Positions 23,537 to 34,345 of a stretch of 64,000 nucleotides of DNA are shown here, piece after piece; position 1 is the first letter of the stretch; each line of letters opens with the position of its first letter. Source of the DNA: Phlebotomus papatasi. Its lineage: Eukaryota; Arthropoda; Insecta; Diptera; Psychodidae. The DNA lies in NCBI RefSeq assembly GCF_024763615.1, contig NC_077223.1, forward strand, positions 13,888,001 through 13,952,000. Direction: 5' to 3'. Both the position numbers and the translations under genes were made by a program. The notes beneath the pieces are model-generated. The model had not been told where the DNA came from. It did no database searches and worked only from the letters and a program-made list of their open reading frames with translations.

Positions 23537-24060
23537 GGAATGCATTTCAGGGAAACCCTCCAAACAATCTACACCATGACGGAATTGCAAATGTTAGATG
23601 CATTAGAAGAATAAGGCAAAATCTCAATCAATGAGCAAAATCGAAATCCAGCGCTCAAAAATAAAAAAAAAATGAATGAAGAAGACGTTTTCAGGGGCCA
23701 ACAATTTTGTGTGCTCTCCAATAGATTTTCTGGGGCCTAATAAATGTATTTTTAAGAAGAATCCTGTCTTGTAGGACAAAAGAAAACTATTTTGCAAATA
23801 AATTAAATAAATCCTTGCGATATTGCAGGGTAAAATGAATCACTTGAGCAACAATCGGCAGGTTGCTAAAAAAAAGTATTTTCTCGTACAAGAAAACACT
23901 GAGAAAATCAAACAAAGTGCAACAGGTTTAGGGAACAAATAGAGCAAAGTATATTTTTCAAATCGATGCAACATTTTGATCGAAAGCAAACTTTATATCG
24001 ATGTTAAGTGTTATTATTGAGATGCTGTAAAAAATGTAAATAAATTTATCTCTATGCCGT
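23537..24060 (+). terminator. GCH1 3' UTR and poly(A) signals
   Basis: AT-rich DNA after the GCH1 stop holds canonical AATAAA at 23739-23744 and 24039-24044, plus AAATAAATTAAATAAA near 23798. Which one is used cannot be decided from sequence. The last lies only about 30 bp from the opposite-strand poly(A) signal of BORCS6 (24068-24073). Confidence 0.55.
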
Positions 24061-24067
24061 TAACGTC

Positions 24068-24073
24068 TTTATT
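24068..24073 (-). terminator. Candidate BORCS6 poly(A) signal
   Basis: TTTATT on the + strand reads AATAAA on the - strand, about 143 bases after the BORCS6 stop. The position is plausible for a short 3' UTR and places the BORCS6 and GCH1 transcript ends back to back. Confidence 0.5.
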
Positions 24074-24215
24074 TCACTCAATTCTACTACTCCTTGGAAA
24101 GCCAAAATAATAAAAATACAAAAGTAAAACAACTTACATTAACTGGGATTTCATTCCTTCAAATTAAATTCAAGAGATCACAAAATCACAAAGCTGCATC
24201 CAAGAATGAAAAAAT

Positions 24216-24261
24216 CTACAGCGTGTTCTCCAGCATATCAACTAATCGTTTTATTTCTCGT
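24216..24261 (-). CDS. BORCS6: BORCS6 (lyspersin), last exon
   Basis: This tiny exon was found by reading the - strand for the missing C-terminus. CACTTTCAG is followed by one base completing the split Ile codon (AT from exon 2), then REIKRLVDMLENTL and TAG (stop at 24216-24218). Phase fits exactly (46 nt), and the helical sequence matches the end of the BORCS6 domain (vertebrate form VRDIRRALEVLE). It sits 4.2 kb from exon 2, behind the satellite complex. The + strand ORF over this place (24094-24366) is a shadow. Confidence 0.88.
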
Positions 24262-24689
24262 CTGAAAGTGAAAAAGAGAAAAATATTTTCTCATTTTAAT
24301 ATCTCCGAAAAGAAAAATGGTAATAAGCTTGTTTCAATTTTAGGTAACATTCTAAACGGCAACTAAACTTAAATCCATAAAATTCGATTTGGAATTAAAA
24401 TTGAGGGTGTTTATAGATTCATTTTTTTTATTCTTTTGGATGTCTTAGAAAGGTTAAGAAAATATTTGCAACTTTTCGAAAAATTCCAATGTTCTGGTAA
24501 TTTTTAGAAAAAAAGGTAAAACGGACTTTTTAAAACAAAAATTCTACTCTCCCATTTAACAGTTCAATTTTGGAAAATTTTGCGAAAAAAAAATTGTTCT
24601 GTTAGGTACTCTTTGTTACTTTTCTTCTGACCTTTCCCACTAAACCAACTCATTATGCTGCTTTTTAAGGAATTAAATAAACGAGCAGG

Positions 24690-25875
24690 TAAAAAGTCAA
24701 AACTGGTCAGCAAAAAATTCGAAATGATCAGTAAAAAATAAAAAAAATGGTAAGTAAAAAATAAAAAAAGGCAGCAAAAAATTATAAAAAGATCAGTAAA
24801 AACTTAAAAAAGAGCAGTATTTTATTAAAAGCGGTCAGTAAAAAACTAAAAGTGGTCAACAAAAAATTAAACATGATCAGTAAAAAGTAAAAAGTGATCA
24901 GTGAAAAATAAAACATGATCAGTAAAAAAGTAAAAGATGATCAGTAAAAAACAAAAAGTGGTCAGTAAAAAATAAAAAGTGGTCAGTAAAAATTTAAAAT
25001 GAGCAGCAAAAATATTGAATTTGGTCAGTAAAAAATTAAAAATGATCAGTAACAATATTTAAAAAAGCAGCAAACAATTAAAAATGAGCAGTAAAAAATA
25101 AAAAGTGGTCAGCAAAAAATTAAAAAGTGATCAGTGAAAAATAAAATATGGTCAGTAAAAAATTAAAAATGAGCAGTAAAAAATAAAATTTGATCAGTAG
25201 AAAATCAAAAGTGGTCAGCAAAAAATAAAAAGTGGTCAGTAAAAAATAAAGTGGTCAGCACAAAATTAAAAGTGATCAGTAAAAAATTAAGTGATCAGCG
25301 AAAAATAAAATATGGTCGGTAAAAAATTAAAAATGAGCAGTAAAAAATAAAATTTGATCAGTAGAAAATCAAAAGTGGTCAGCAAAAAATAAAAAGTGGT
25401 CAGTAAAAAATAAAGTGGTCAGTAAAAAATTAAAAGTGATCAGCAAAAAATTAAGTGATCAGTGAAAAATAAAATATGGTCAGTAAAAAATTGAAATTGA
25501 GCAGTAAAAAATAAAATTTAATCAGTAGAAAATAAGAAGTGGACAGTAAATAATTAAAAATAGTCAGTAAAAAATTAAAATTGATCAGTAAAAAATAAAA
25601 TTTGATTAGTAAAAAATAAAGTGATCAGTAAAAAATAAAAAGTAGACAGTTAAAAATTAAAAATGAGCTGTAGAAAATAAAATTTGATTAGTAGAAAATA
25701 AAGTGGTCAGTAAAAAGTTCAATAAAAAACAAGAAATTGAAAATATTCAATTCGGTAAAAAATTGATCAGCAAAAATTAGAAATGTGCAGTAAAAAATAA
25801 AATGTGGTTAGCAAAAAATAAAAAATAGACAATAAAAAATAAAAAGTGGTCAGTAAAAAATTAAAAATGAGCAGT
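24690..25875 (+). repeat. GTGGTCAGTAAAAAATAAAA minisatellite, forward arm
   Basis: About 55 tandem, imperfect units of 19-23 bp, consensus (A/G)TG(G/A)(T/G)CAGTAAAAAATAAAA. A block of about eight units repeats with a period near 164 bp (TTTGATCAGTAG at about 25190, 25353 and 25517), so there is higher-order structure. It lies in BORCS6 intron 2. Confidence 0.9.
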
Positions 25876-25977
25876 AATTTTCTTCATTTTCAAGTGAAAT
25901 TTCGGACATCTTGAGCCTAAAGGAGACTTTAAGAGGGTGTAAAGTATGAGGCCTCTATCTCTCATAGTTTCCAAGGG

Positions 25978-27091
25978 TTTGCGGAATCTTTGTCTTTTTC
26001 CATTTTGTGTTTTTCCAATTTGTATTTGGAATCTTTGTGTTCGGTAACCTTTGTTTTTGGAAATCTTGTCTTTTATATATTTTAACTCTTTCCGGACCAC
26101 AGCATATGCTTCAAGCCAATTTCACAATTTTTAATCAAAAATATCTAAGCTCAGGAATTGAGGTCCTACAAAAAATATCTCACATTTGGACATCCTTATA
26201 GTTTGTAATCATCCACAAGAATCGGATTTATATCAGTTCTGAATAATTAAAAAACATTGTTTTTCATAGAATATTCATATGCTTCTTTGGGTACTAGAGT
26301 CCCAAAAGAGACGAAAGAGTTAAACAAATATATTTTATTAAATAAAATAATGATATTACAACGGTGTTTTTTGAAGTTTTTAGTTACGTCCTTCAGGGCA
26401 AAGGAAAATTTTCTGTGTTTTGGGAAATTTTTAGTATCGTCTTTTGGGGCGAAGGGAAATTTTGTTTTGGCAAATTTTTAGTTTCGTCATTTTGGGCAAA
26501 GGGAAAATTTCTGTATTTTGGGAAATTTTTAGTTTCGTCATTTTTGGGTAAAGGGAAATTTTCTGTATTTTGGGAAATTTTTAGTTTCGTCCTTTAAGAC
26601 AAGGGTATTTTGGAAAGTTAACAGTATCGTCTGTCGGGACAAAGGGAAATTTTCTGTTTTTGGGAGGATTTTAGTTTCGTCCTTCAGGGCAAAGGGAAAT
26701 TTTCTGTTTTGCGAAATTTTTAGTTTCGTCATTTTGGGCAAAGAAAAATTTTCTGTGTTTTGGGAACTTATCAATATTGTTTGTCGGGGCAAAAGGAAAT
26801 TTTCTGTTTTTTGGGAATTTTTAGTTTCGTACTTTGGGACAAAGGGAAATTCTCTGTGGTTTGGGAAATTTTTAGTTTCGTCCTTTGGGGCAAAGGGAAA
26901 TTTTTTGAGAAAAAGGAATTTTTTGGAAAGTTATAAAATATACTTGTGCAAAATGTGTTACAGACAAAATTTATGAAAATTGTGAAAAATGTATGAAAGA
27001 CAAGATTTCCGAAGACAAAGATTCCAAAGAAAAAACTGGGAAAAACAAGAGTGTAGAAAACAAAATGGAAAAAACGAAGATTGCCGATCCC
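25978..27091. mobile_element. Fold-back element, copy 1 (BORCS6 intron)
   Basis: The left arm starts GTTTGCGGAATCTTTGTC and carries GGAATCTTTGTGTTCGGTAA and TGGAAATCTTGTC. The right arm holds their reverse complements (GACAAGATTTCCGAAGACAA, AAAGATTCCAAAG, CGAAGATTGCCGATCCC). The middle (about 26375-26905) is a run of roughly eleven 48-51-bp monomers, TTTTTAGTTTCGTCCTTTGG and so on. The same element, with a far larger array, is at 36980-40042. A TTAA MITE interrupts the left arm. Confidence 0.85.
26086..26319 (+). mobile_element. TTAA-flanked CTCTTTC MITE, copy 2, nested
   Basis: TTAA (26082) CTCTTTCCGGACC ... GACGAAAGAG TTAA (26320). The other fold-back copy has the corresponding uninterrupted sequence at about 37116-37140, which serves as the empty site. 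Confidence 0.88.
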
Positions 27092-27134
27092 GAAGGAAAT
27101 GCACCTCTATAAGCTGATTTAGGATTATCACTGA

Positions 27135-28105
27135 CTTAATTCTTCGCTGACCAATTTTAATTTTTTACTGACCACTCTTAATTTTTTATTTACTGACCTC
27201 TTTTAATTTTTTCTGACCACATTTCATTTTTTACTGACCACTTTTTATTTTTTACTGCCCACAATTATTTTTTTATTGTTTACTTTTAATTTACTCTGGC
27301 TTCTCTTCAAATGTCAAATAAATCTTTCCCCCTTTTACTTTTAATTTTTTACTGTCCATTTTTTATTTTCTACTGACCACTTTTGATTTTCTACTGATCA
27401 AATTTTATTTTTTACTGCTCAATTTTAATTTTTTTACTGACCATATTTTATTTTTCACTGATCACTTTTAATTTTTGCTGATCACTTCATTTTTTTTTAC
27501 TGACCACTTTTTATTTCTTGCTAACCAATTTTGATTTTCTACTGATCAAATTTTATTTTTTACTGATCAATTTTTATTTTTTACTGCTCGTTTTTAATTT
27601 TTTACTGACCAATTTGTATTTTTTACTGACCACTTTTAATTTTTTATTGTTCACTTTTAATTTTTTACTGTTCACTTTTATTTTTTTACTGATCAATTTT
27701 TATTTTTTACTGACCACTTTTAATTTTTTACTGACCGATTTTAATTTTTTACTGACTGATTTTTATTTTTTACTGACCACTTTTAATTTTTTGCTGACCA
27801 ATTTTCATTTTTTACTGCTCCTTTTTAATTTTTTGCTGACCACTTTTTATTTTTTACTGCTCATTTTTAATTTTTTACTGCTTTTTTAATTTTTTTGCTG
27901 CTCATTTTTAATTTTTTGCTGGTCAACTCGAATCTTTTTACTGCTCATTTTTAATTTTTTACTGACCATATTTTCTTTTTACTGACAAATTTTTATTTTT
28001 TACTGACAAAATTTAAAATTTTTGCTGATTATTTCGAATTATTTGCTGATCAAATTTGATTTTCTGCTGACCACTTTTGACTTTTTACTGACCATTTGTT
28101 TTTTG
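27135..28105 (-). repeat. Same minisatellite, reverse arm
   Basis: About 45 units of TTTTATTTTTTACTGACCAC, the reverse complement of the array at 24690-25875. The 123-residue ORF at 27518-27889 is only this repeat translated. Confidence 0.9.
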
Positions 28106-28114
28106 CCTTTTTAA

Positions 28115-28352
28115 CTCTTTCCGGACCGCAGCATATGCTGCAAGCCAATTTCACAATTTTTAATCAAAAATATCTAAGCTCAGGAATTAATTGAGGTCCT
28201 ACAAAAAATATCTTACATTTGGACATCCTTATAGTTTGTAATCATCCACAAGAATCGTATTTTTATTAGTTCTGAATAATTAAAAAAACACTGTTTTTCA
28301 CTGAATATTCATATGATACATATGCTGCTTTGGGTACTCACAGAGTCCCACA
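28115..28352 (+). mobile_element. TTAA-flanked CTCTTTC MITE, copy 3, right end lost
   Basis: TTAA then CTCTTTCCGGACCGCAGCAT and the family body as far as GGGTACTCACAGAGTCCCA. The terminal GAAAGAG-TTAA is missing and replaced by CATATGCTGCATATAC-like sequence. Confidence 0.82.
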
Positions 28353-28485
28353 AACATATGCTGCATATACAAGATTTGCATCAAGCATATGATTCATGTG
28401 CAAGAAACACAAAAAAAACAAATGTAAAAGCGAATTTCCCAACCCAAAAATCTATTTAAAAAATAAATAAATAAATAATACTCAC

Positions 28486-28646
28486 ATTCTGTTCATCAGC
28501 TGCTTCGTGGGCTTGATGGCATTGGAAATCTCTTCCGTTTTTGCCATAATCGTGTACATATTCTTTATATTGGCGTCCATGCAGTCCGTTAATTTGCTCA
28601 CAGAGTTCTTGTACACTTCAACATTGTCCGCTGTGATAGACGAAAT
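28486..28646 (-). CDS. BORCS6: BORCS6 (lyspersin), second exon
   Basis: The exon lies between a TTTTTCGCAG acceptor and a GTGAGT donor and encodes 53 residues beginning ISSITADNVEVYKNSVSKL and ending EEISNAIKPTKQLMNR. This is the conserved helical core of the BORCS6 family. It runs in phase from exon 1 (ends ...NLLHS) and ends two bases into a codon completed at 24261. Confidence 0.93.
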
Positions 28647-28707
28647 CTGCGAAAAACAAAGATTATTATCCTCACAATCCTAGAAACTCGTCCCAGAACT
28701 TCCTTAC

Positions 28708-29109
28708 CGAATGCAGCAAATTGCAGAGGTTCTCCGTGAGATTGTCCACTGAAGCTGCCAAGTATTGTGCCTCAATTTCCACATCATTGAGAACATTGGA
28801 GTCAATCTCCGGCGGATTGTAGAAGCTTCCCGGACGTGGATGGAAGCCACTTGTGGATGGTGTGCTGTCAGAATCACCTCCTCTGGGTGAGTCTCTGCTC
28901 TTGGCAATTGGACTCGACAGCTTGATCTTATGCTCCAGGTTTTCCGTGATGAAATGCGTCATGTCCCCATCCATGCAGACAGTACCTTCGAGATTGTAAG
29001 GGAAGCGATTTGGGCGCTTCCGGACCGCTCCCAATTCCTCCCCGGGGACTGAATTTGTGATCTCACTGTAAGACGCCGTCATAGCATCGGGTATCTCTTC
29101 ATTCTCCAT
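28708..29109 (-). CDS. BORCS6: BORCS6 (lyspersin), first exon; BORC complex subunit
   Basis: BORCS6 is a subunit of BORC, the cytosolic complex on lysosomes that recruits the small GTPase ARL8 and so couples lysosomes to kinesin. The spliced protein (29109-28708, 28646-28486, 24261-24216) has 202 residues. Residues 1-110 are polar and low complexity, with Ser/Pro-rich stretches such as DSPRGGDSDSTPSTSG, and look disordered. From about 110 (NDVEIEAQYLAASVDNLTEN) a helical domain runs to the C-terminus, which is what the family conserves. The vertebrate protein is longer, mostly in the disordered part. The donor is GTAAGG. The start is the first ATG, 183 bp from the NARS2 ATG on the other strand. 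Confidence 0.92.
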
Positions 29110-29292
29110 CTTTTTGGTAATTCTTGGAGCTTATTCACAAGGAAAACTGGGCTTTTCTGAGAAGATTAGGATTTTCTGACCAGGAAAACCAAAATATAAA
29201 CAACTTTTACTCAGCTGAAGCCTCAGCTGTCAATTTTCTTACAAAAGATACAGCACAACTGAGCAAAGTGTAAAGTGAGGTTATATCCTGCA
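29110..29292. promoter_or_regulatory. Shared divergent promoter spacer BORCS6 / NARS2
   Basis: Only 183 bp separate the start codons of two head-to-head genes, so both transcripts must begin inside it. Near 29212-29232 there are two CAGCTG E-box palindromes in CTCAGCTGAAGCCTCAGCTG. No clear TATA box is visible, which is usual for housekeeping promoters. Bidirectional control is inferred from geometry only. Confidence 0.6.
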
Positions 29293-30755
29293 ATGTTTTC
29301 TTTCCGGCTGTTCCGGGCTACAAAATGCCCCATTCGCCCCCTTCATACATATCTCCGCATCTCTGACCTTAAGGGATGCAAGGAGGGTGACAATGTGACG
29401 ATAAAAGTATAAATTGGGGTGTATTACCTTGCAAATAGACGCAGTGATGAATATTTTTGTTTCAGGGATGGGTCAACAACACCCGGAAAATGAAGAAAAC
29501 CTCCTTCGTGGACATTGTCGATGGCTCATGTGCCTCTGCACTGCAAGTAGTCCTCGGGAAGAATCTTTCTGACTCAGTAGATGTGGTTTTTGGCAGTTCA
29601 GTTGAGGTTTCGGGGGTAATTGGGAGTACACCAAAAAAGCAATTGGAGCTTCGAGCCGAAGATTACCGTGTCATTGGGAATTGTCCGGCTGAAGGATTCC
29701 CCTTTGCCGCTAGGCATTCCTACAATTCAGACTATGTCCGAGAACATCTCCATCTTCGCTCCCGGATAGCTCCCTTTGCCGCTATGCTTCGTGTGAGAAA
29801 TGCTGCCCAGCGAGCTATTGTCGATTTCCTGCACACGGAAGGATTCCTCCAGATTCACACCCCAATTCTCACCGCAAGTGACTGTGAGGGAGCTGGAGAG
29901 GTGTTCAGGGTCCGTCCAGACAGCCAGGAATTGCTGAAAGGGATGCAAAAGGAAGAGATTCCACTCGAAGAAGCATTTTTCGATTGCCGGACATACCTCA
30001 GCGTCTCAGGGCAGCTTCACCTAGAAGCCATGGCTCATGGTATTGGGAATTGTTTCACATTTGGCCCGACATTTCGAGCTGAAAACAACAAATCGCCCAT
30101 TCACCTCTCAGAATTCTACATGCTGGAAGTTGAACAAGTCTTCACATCTTCCCTCAGCGACTGCATCCTTCTCATTTCCAGGATGGTGAGAAGCGTGACA
30201 GAAAAGCTCCTTGACACCTGCTCGGATGATATTTCCGTCTGCCATGGAGAATCCAAAGGAAATCTCTTTGAGTGGCTTGGGGATTCTAAGGAATTCCCCA
30301 TTCTCACTTTCCAGGAAGCCGTGGAGATCTTACAGAGAAATTCTGATCGCCTCAAGGTGCCAATTGATCCCAAGGAGGGTCTAATGAAGAGCCATGAACT
30401 CTTCCTCACAGATTTTTGCTGCTCTCCTGTGTTCATCGTTGACTGGCCTGCTGCCCTCAAACCCTTCTACATGCGCCCCACTGATCACAATCCCGCCCTC
30501 GTGAGTGCCCTGGATTTCCTGGTGCCGAGAATTGGGGAACTGATCGGAGGCAGCCTCAGGGAAAATGACTATGAACGTTTAAAGGAGAAAATTCCAGCAG
30601 GAAGTGAATGGTACTTGAACCTAAGACGCTTCGGAGGAATCCCAACGGCGGGCTTTGGAATGGGCTTTGAACGCTATCTGCAGTACCTCCTCAACGTCCA
30701 CAACATTAGGGACGTTATTCCCTTCCCCAGATGGCCACACAGTTGCTCTCTCTAA
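29293..30755 (+). CDS. NARS2: Mitochondrial asparaginyl-tRNA synthetase (join 29293-29406, 29466-30755)
   Basis: A class II aminoacyl-tRNA synthetase that charges mitochondrial tRNA-Asn. The ATG at 29293 opens a 38-codon exon, MFSFRLFRATKCPIRPLHTY onward, rich in Arg and without acids for 24 residues, as expected of a mitochondrial targeting peptide. A 59-bp intron (GTATAA...TTTCAG) follows, then GWVNNTRKMKKTSFVDIVDG, the OB-fold anticodon-binding domain. The catalytic core includes YLSVSGQLHLE, motif 2 FGPTFRAENN (about 238-246) and motif 3 GFGMGFER (about 434-441). Total 467 residues, close to the vertebrate enzyme. The long ORF extended upstream to 29457 in frame is wrong there because it reads through the acceptor. 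The gene is compact, unlike its repeat-filled neighbours. Confidence 0.95.
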
Positions 30756-30782
30756 TTTTTTAGAGATTTTTATTTAGCGATC

Positions 30783-30788
30783 AATAAA
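30783..30788 (+). terminator. NARS2 poly(A) signal
   Basis: AATAAA 28 bases after the NARS2 stop, followed by AT-rich DNA. This gives a very short 3' UTR. Confidence 0.65.
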
Positions 30789-31115
30789 ATTTAAGAAACA
30801 AAAACTTGAAATCCGATTTTTTATTTGAATTTGATTAATGTTTAATGTCCTTCGATTAGGCTCAAACTTTTTCCAGAGTTTTAATTGTGAACCCTAAATT
30901 AAAAATAACTAAAAAAAACAACCCTAGATGATCATCTATGCAAGAAACTAAACGATGATTCTTTTATTAAAGAATTTATTTTGCGGTCATTTCCGCCGTA
31001 AATTAAAGGCTTCGTGAAGTTCTACAACTCTTCAGTATATCGCTAGTTTATAGAATTCTCGCCAGGGGCGGTAGTATTTCAAATAAACTTTTTCTTTAAT
31101 AACTATTAACATGAT

Positions 31116-33440
31116 CAGGGGCGTAGGAACAAAATTTCCTCACGGGGGGGGGGGCAATTTTTTTTACTTTTCAAATTTTTGTAAATATTACTCATCCTTA
31201 ATAAGGACACGATCAAGTCTTTATTTTTTTCGAAAAAAAAATATTACAAAATAGTTGTCTAAAGTACTTCACTAGAGCGTCTTGTCGCTGAAACGTGAAA
31301 TGTGTCTGGTATAATTCTTATATTAATAATAAATAAATAATCTTATAAAATTAAAATAATTTTCGATTTTCATAAGTTTGTTTCATAAACCAATAAAAAC
31401 TAGAAAAAATCTTGAAATCACGTGCTTCAAAATTTTTTTATGTTTGCTCAAATATATGCAAATTTACTCGACAGTCTTTAGCTTTCGTCTCTGTATTTTC
31501 GAAAATACAAACATTTTTATTATACATAAGTTTTCAAAAATCGTTTTTAATAAAAAAAACAACGAAACCAAGAGGCTTCATAAAAATGTTTAAGGGTTGA
31601 TCCTGAATTCAAATTGCAAAAACGTGTTTTTCTTAATTTTTTATTTTATAGGGGAGACTGGGGCAAAAAACTCGAGCGCTTCAAAAATTTCTAATTAGCG
31701 CAGTTTTATAGGAAATTTACCGCTCTACAACTTTGGGAAAGTAATTTTGCTCCACTTTGTAAGGAAATACGTTTATCGAGCCAATTTCTAAAAGGTAATT
31801 TTGTGACCATTCTCAAAAATGCTGGGGCAAATGGTACCAGACAATGGGTATTATCATATTGTAATTCGCTTCATTACGGGCTTAAGTAAATTTGAAAAAA
31901 TACTGAGAGGACATATTTTCATAGAAAATTTATTCTTCTACACCTTTGTAAAACACCGTTTTCTCTGTGAGAAAAGTGAGAAAACGAGAAAAGCGCTTTT
32001 CAAGCTATTTTAGAAAAAAACACACAAAAGATTGCAAATCGTTTGACCAATGCAAATAACAAGCGGCGACACATGGAATTGACGTTTCTTTTCGCCGTGA
32101 GACTTTTGTTACTTTTGTTACTTTTTACCCCAAGTGGCCATTTTTAATAAAAGGATTTCTGGAGAAAAGAACTTTTGTGAAATTCTAAAATAGATAGCGG
32201 ATTCGTATTCAAAAAATCCAAATTATTTAGAAAATATTCACCAGTGCATCAATTTGGGGCTAAAAATTTCAATATTTTTTGATTTTCTAATTTCTTGTTC
32301 GAATTCTAAGAAACTTATAACATTGAAGAAGGTCTATGGAGGCAATCTGCAGAAAAAAATTTGAGCCGCTATCTTTTTTACCTTGGAAGATATTGAATTT
32401 TGAATTTTTCGATTTGTGACTTTTTGCCCCAGTCTTCCCTACTACTCAAAGTTAAAATCTATTAATGTATCTTGTATAGAGTTTTGATTTAAAAAATTTA
32501 TATCAATTTTTTTTAAGAGTAAATAGATGCAAAAATTATGATATTTGATTGTTGCGATGATGAAGAAAAATACTTGGCAGATCGAGTTGTTCCGAAAAAA
32601 TTAAATATTATCAAAATTTTTGCTAGATATGAACTAAAATATTAAATAAAAATTACCATTTGTATAACTTTTTAATAAATTAAAAAAATTAATTTTCATT
32701 CAAAAATTTTGTCGTGAAAAAGTAAAACAATATGCTTCTTTACTTTATCGTTTAATAAATATTTCTTTGAATGGCTGAAAGAAAATCGATCAGCTAAGAA
32801 ACTGTTTCTTAAGGTATCTACACTGGCAGTAATTTATGTCAAAAATTGTTTTATTTTAAGAAATTAACGATATTTCCTCCAGGAAGAAATGTACAAAAAA
32901 TCTGTTAAGAGAACAGCTTTCGACGAAAATTGCTCCTTATGAACTTTTCTTTCCCTAAAACAAATGCGTTTTTGAAGGAAAGTGCTTGCAGTGCTGTAGA
33001 TAGAAACGTAAAAATTCTGTCAAAAATGCAATTTTTGGCGAAAATTGCTCTCAATAATGTGTAGAGGCCTTTACGTTTAAAAGAAGTCTTTAACCGCAGA
33101 GGCAAATTTGAAAAACTTTTGTTTTGGATATATTTTACAAAGGCGCTCTCGAATTCATAAACTTATAATTTTAAGCATTTTTTATTGATATATTGCTTTG
33201 AAACTTGAAAAATAGTAATATTTTTAAAGATCAATACATGAATAACAAATAACTAGTACGTTTTTCTTAATTTGTCACAAAAATGTGGCAATATTTTACC
33301 GAGTTTTGATTTTGCAGAAGAACAATCGATAATTTTAGCAAATTTTGAAACAGTGATTGACCTTCTCGGAGGGGAGGGGGTAGAGACAGGTTAGGGGCGG
33401 GGGAAATGTACCCCTGCCCCTCCCCGTTGTTACGCCCCTG
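31116..33440. mobile_element. hAT-type element with 8-bp target duplication
   Basis: Ends CAGGGGCGTAGGAACAA and TTGTTACGCCCCTG. The 8 bp before it (31108-31115) and after it (33441-33448) are both AACATGAT. The CAGGGGCG tip and 8-bp duplication are hAT hallmarks. The body, 2325 bp, has no transposase frame and holds a nested MITE (31651-32439), poly-G (31146) and G-rich GGGGAGGGGGTAG (33370). Confidence 0.92.
31651..32439. mobile_element. GGGGAGACTGGGGCAAAAA MITE nested in hAT element
   Basis: TA, GGGGAGACTGGGGCAAAAA ... CTTTTTGCCCCAGTCTTCCC, TA. 789 bp. A fragment of its interior recurs at 42338-42934. Confidence 0.88.
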
Positions 33441-33449
33441 AACATGATC

Positions 33450-34131
33450 ATGATATTTGTTCGTCAGTTCCGTCTGTTCGTACATTTCTCTGACCGTGAG
33501 CAGATCTTTAAGCCAAACGGTTAAAGATACCAACTTCGAGTCTTCCAGAGACCTCCGGATTCCGGTCCGGATTCCATTCAAAAACCAACTTTTTCTGATT
33601 TCTCGAAAACATCTGGAAACTAGACATTTCATCCATATACAAAAATTATCTTGGTTCTTTTGTAGCAGTTTTTTAAGGTCAAAGGATAAAAAGGACATAG
33701 GGAGCTCATTTGTCAACTGATTTAGGGAAGTTTGGGTATATTGGAAAGGTCTTGGAATTCTTGACAATCCTGAATAGGTTTTAACACTGATAACGAACCG
33801 ACGAAGTCCAAAATTCAATTCTATTGCAATGGGATTCTACTTGGGAAACCTCAATGCAATAAATGTTGTCTCCTTCGTTCTTCAAAACACTATTTTTTGC
33901 TTTTTATTATGTATTGAAGAAATTTTATTAAGCTTCATGAATTAATCCATAAATTTTTATAATATTATGTTAAATCTACTTTGAATATCGTATTTATTCT
34001 ATGCAATTTTTTTGTCACGTTTCTGTTTAATCCCTTCCCACCATTCCCTTCTTTTGCAGCTAAAAAAGCAGCAAAACTCCTCTATTACCTTCATTCTACG
34101 TGACATTCCACAATACACTTAGTTAATAATG
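33450..34131. other. NARS2-brm intergenic DNA
   Basis: No gene recognised. The 183-residue - strand frame at 33267-33818 overlaps the hAT terminus and has no recognisable domain. Confidence 0.4.
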
Positions 34132-34137
34132 TTTATT
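34132..34137 (-). terminator. Candidate brm poly(A) signal
   Basis: TTTATT on + (AATAAA on -) about 210 bases after the brm stop codon. It is the nearest canonical signal seen; use is not proven. Confidence 0.45.
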
Positions 34138-34345
34138 AGATTGAAAGAAAAAATCACTAAATCACTACAAATTGATAAAAGAACTATCAAAAAAAAAGAC
34201 GAAAATTTCCTCGGAGACTCTTAATCGAATAAACCTTACCCATTTTAGAGAGATGAAGAGAAAGTTGGTGCGCATGATAATTATTAATTACCTACTGCTG
34301 TGATCGAGTCCTACCACTTTTGCTTCCTCCTCCTGGGCACCTTTT

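Noticed and set aside
27518..27889. 123-residue Phe/Leu-rich ORF
   Set aside because: Translation of the TTTTTACTGACCAC minisatellite.
24690..28105. CRISPR-like array (regular short repeats)
   Set aside because: Units are contiguous without unique spacers, and the genome is eukaryotic.
29457..29465. NARS2 coding start at 29457
   Set aside because: This is intron sequence ending in TTTCAG; the upstream exon at 29293 supplies an ATG and a targeting peptide.
33267..33818. 183-residue - strand ORF
   Set aside because: Crosses the hAT terminus and target duplication; no domain, no splice context.
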